A DNA stretch of 6,110 nt from an uncultured Eubacteriales bacterium (GTDB lineage Bacteria > Bacillota > Clostridia > Oscillospirales > CAG-272), in the NCBI GenBank assembly GCA_900550625.1, contig URSW01000108.1, forward strand, positions 1 to 6,110. Direction: 5' to 3'. The position numbers and the translations under genes are program-made. Of the stretch, positions 5,930 through 6,110 are shown piece after piece. How positions within the stretch are numbered: position 1 is the stretch's first letter; each line of letters starts with the position of its first letter. A model generated the notes under the pieces. That model made no database searches, was not told where the DNA came from, and saw nothing but the letters and a program-made list of their open reading frames with translations.

Positions 5930-6110
5930 TTACTTCTTCGTGGGCTGAGTGCAGATGTGAAGCGACTTTTTCAGGATCTCGACCTTCTCGCGCTCTTCGG
6001 CAAGCAGACGGCGAAGCTCTCGGTTTTCTCTGAGAAGAGCGCTTTCGCCTCCGACTTCATCGTACTTGTCCGAGGGGGATTCCGGAATTTTGATATCGTC
6101 GTAAATGCCG
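5930..6110 (-). CDS. C-terminal part of a coiled-coil protein resembling an IS3-type OrfA (partial)
   Basis: Only the last 59 residues are inside the window; the frame is open at the window edge and ends in TAA four bases before lepB. The visible part has an acidic, proline-containing stretch (YDDIKIPESPSDKYDE) followed by a leucine-rich charged helix with LRENRELRRLLAEERE and VEILKKSLHI, then a short polar tail. The pattern ENxxLR...E..EILKK resembles the leucine-zipper end of IS3/IS911-family OrfA proteins, which have an N-terminal helix-turn-helix. No OrfB integrase frame follows; lepB does. It could therefore be a solitary or domesticated OrfA-like DNA-binding protein, or an unrelated coiled-coil protein. 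The assignment rests on a short stretch and is tentative, but the reading frame and its operon-like spacing are well supported. Confidence 0.55.
   Translation of the reverse strand, partial: GIYDDIKIPESPSDKYDEVGGESALLRENRELRRLLAEEREKVEILKKSLHICTQPTKK

Overview
The window looks chromosomal and comes from a Gram-positive (Firmicutes) bacterium, most likely a Clostridia/Oscillospirales-type gut or rumen lineage. The evidence is a long Bacillus-type SRP RNA with an Alu domain, the conserved order SRP RNA - dnaX - ybaB - recR known from Bacillus and Clostridia, a YidC without a large N-terminal periplasmic domain, a short signal peptidase I, and a teichoic-acid-type glycerophosphotransferase domain. 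The lineage below phylum is inferred from overall protein style and moderate GC, not from a search.

Layout, plus strand: a large SRP RNA (about 17-323) is followed by a weak terminator-like hairpin. Then come dnaX (400-2079, clamp loader tau), ybaB/ebfC (2113-2460, nucleoid-associated protein) and recR (2460-3059, recombination mediator). The last three form a tight DNA replication/repair operon, with recR overlapping ybaB by one base. A strong bidirectional terminator (3117-3145) closes the operon and separates it from genes converging from the other side.

Layout, minus strand (read from 6110 down to 3208): the 3' end of a coiled-coil protein resembling the C-terminus of IS3-type OrfA proteins, then lepB (type I signal peptidase) four bases later, then a 702-residue protein. 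That protein joins a complete YidC/Oxa1 membrane insertase to a CDP-glycerol:glycerophosphotransferase (TagB/TagF-like) domain. The three genes are close enough to be one operon devoted to the cell envelope.

The most notable item is the insertase-glycosyltransferase-like fusion. YidC ends in the cytoplasm, so the fused catalytic domain would sit on the inner face of the membrane, where CDP-glycerol and lipid-linked wall-polymer precursors are. This suggests either a YidC module reused as a membrane platform for wall or glycan polymer synthesis, or a coupling of membrane protein insertion with envelope modification. A secondary point is an A7 run in the dnaX linker with a stop four codons on in the -1 frame, a possible source of a short gamma-like product. 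No CRISPR array, tRNA, rRNA or complete mobile element was seen.
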